A stretch of 5,995 nt of DNA from positions 1-5,995 of the forward strand of contig CAKZMS010000267.1 in assembly GCA_937128785.1 (NCBI GenBank), given 5' to 3'. The translations under genes were made by a program, and so were the position numbers. Below the pieces are notes generated by a model. The model was not told the origin of the DNA, searched no databases, and saw only the letters and a program-made list of their open reading frames with translations. Origin of the DNA: an uncultured Opitutaceae bacterium. GTDB taxonomy: Bacteria; Verrucomicrobiota; Verrucomicrobiia; Opitutales; Opitutaceae. Every line of letters begins with the position of its first letter. The first letter of the stretch is position 1. Positions 4,966 through 5,995 of this stretch are shown piece after piece.

Positions 4966-5995
4966 TTAATAATTGAAGGAGAGTCCGGCCCAGTAGATTC
5001 GATCACGGTAGGTGGCGAGAACCTCGTTGCTTTCACTTATCAAGTCCTCCGTTTCGAGCCGAAGTTCCCAAGTGGAGTTAAACCGATACACGGCCTCCAA
5101 GCGAATCCAGCGGTCCTCGCGCTCCCGGGCCGGCGGATTGAGGCCCCCGCCCACGGTTTGGTTGAGGTAGTCGTAGCGTGACTCCTCATACTCGACGCTG
5201 AACTCCCAGGTATCGGCGGGGCTGGTCCAGCGCCCGTAGACCGCCCAGCTTTCGCCATCGTAGTCGTAAAACCCTGAGGTGCCGTCGCGGTTTTCGAGGG
5301 AGTTGAAATCGGCTTCCCACAACCACTCTCCGGCGAGATCAAATTCGGTCCACAAGGTGAACTCCTCCTCGGTCTGCTCAAAGGACAGTTGGGAACCTTC
5401 GATGGGACGTCCTCCCGGCGTGACGTCGAGGCGTTCGTCGTAGTCCCGCGTGCGATCGCGCCGGCCATAGTGGGCCCCGATCCATTTGACGGGGCTCAGC
5501 CGCACCCCATGCCACCACGACTCGCTGGAGTAGTCTTCCGGCACAAGGTGGTAGTTGGCCTCGCTCAGCTTGAACCGCGATTCCGCTTCGAGGCCCCAGG
5601 GTAATTGCAAGGTGGCTCCGGTGATCGAGGCGCCATTCACAATCTCCACCGGCAGGACGGTGCGTTCCGCCGCCGTGGTGGAGAGGTCGGCGACCTCATC
5701 GCGGTAGTAGCCCTGCCCCTTGGTCCACAACCGGAAGGGGCTCCACGGCTTCCACCGCAACTCGGCCTGGCCAAACCAGGACTGGTCGGCGTCAGACACG
5801 GCACCCTTAATGGAAGCATAGGCCGTCAGGCTGCCTACCAGTGATGTCTGTTTATGCTGTTGGTGCAGATAGTCCTGCTCTGCAGCCCCGACTTCGGTCC
5901 AGGCATGAGTGAAAAACGGCAGCCAGGTGAGTTGTTCATGCGACAGAGTCGGTAAATCAAGCAACAATTGCTGATAGATAATGCCATTGGTTCCG
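4966..5995 (-). CDS. Outer-membrane beta-barrel protein (partial, 5' end off window)
   Basis: 342 residues are visible and the frame stays open to the right edge, so the N-terminus and any signal peptide are missing. The visible part is almost entirely amphipathic beta strands rich in W, Y and F at alternating positions, for example SWFGQAELRWKPW, TWEFSVEYEESRYDY and RWIRLEAVYRFNS. About 14 strands can be counted by eye, separated by charged turns. The protein ends in YWAGLSFNY, the aromatic C-terminal strand that is the usual outer-membrane assembly signal. This supports a barrel, but I cannot assign a family; MtrB/PioB-like or porin-like barrels are candidates. It is the first visible gene of the operon with the kinase and propeller. 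A TTG at 5967 is not a convincing start because coding character continues upstream of it. Confidence 0.8.
   Translation of the reverse strand, partial: GTNGIIYQQLLLDLPTLSHEQLTWLPFFTHAWTEVGAAEQDYLHQQHKQTSLVGSLTAYASIKGAVSDADQSWFGQAELRWKPWSPFRLWTKGQGYYRDEVADLSTTAAERTVLPVEIVNGASITGATLQLPWGLEAESRFKLSEANYHLVPEDYSSESWWHGVRLSPVKWIGAHYGRRDRTRDYDERLDVTPGGRPIEGSQLSFEQTEEEFTLWTEFDLAGEWLWEADFNSLENRDGTSGFYDYDGESWAVYGRWTSPADTWEFSVEYEESRYDYLNQTVGGGLNPPAREREDRWIRLEAVYRFNSTWELRLETEDLISESNEVLATYRDRIYWAGLSFNY

Noticed and set aside
1..5995. CRISPR array or classical insertion sequence.
   Set aside because: The only regular repeats are the 32-bp-step operator set (three copies with similar, short spacers) and the 7-bp array. 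No repeat-spacer pattern, Cas gene or transposase gene is present.

Overview
The window looks like chromosomal DNA from a high-GC Gram-negative bacterium, most likely a Verrucomicrobiota member of the Opitutales/Opitutaceae type. The main reason is the propeller protein at 1572-3566. It ends in two copies of a roughly 130-residue module (NLS.R...G, GxGPTLxDFGV, DAAxL, GVALxEIY) that I associate with secreted proteins of that phylum. This placement comes from recognition by eye, not from a search.

Left edge (1-422): the first 64 codons of a minus-strand XRE-type helix-turn-helix gene that resembles 'mobile mystery protein A', the usual partner of a Fic-domain protein. Three 17-bp repeats, exactly 32 bp apart, run from upstream of its start codon into its coding sequence and look like an autoregulatory operator array. 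The rest of this stretch is non-coding. It holds a solitary repeat end (276-291) related to the palindromic element further right.

Centre left (423-1434): a tRNA-Ser(UGA) with encoded CCA, then a short leader with two mutually exclusive hairpins, then a complete CvfB/YitL-type S1 RNA-binding protein. All three are on the plus strand.

Convergent junction (1417-1592): a 7-bp-period CTAG tandem array begins inside the last codons of cvfB. It is followed by a ~74-bp imperfect palindrome with GGGGTCAG ends, and then by a small hairpin with CTAG heptamers at the stop codon of the facing gene.

Right half (1572-5995): a compact minus-strand operon, in transcription order: an outer-membrane beta-barrel protein (5' end off the window), a membrane sensor histidine kinase (17-nt gap), and a secreted PQQ-type beta-propeller protein (ATGA overlap with the kinase). 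The spacing implies co-expression. A cell-envelope sensing module is the simplest reading, but no ligand or response regulator is visible. The most unusual signals are the 32-bp operator array, the CTAG heptamer array forming a gene end, and the barrel/kinase/propeller operon.
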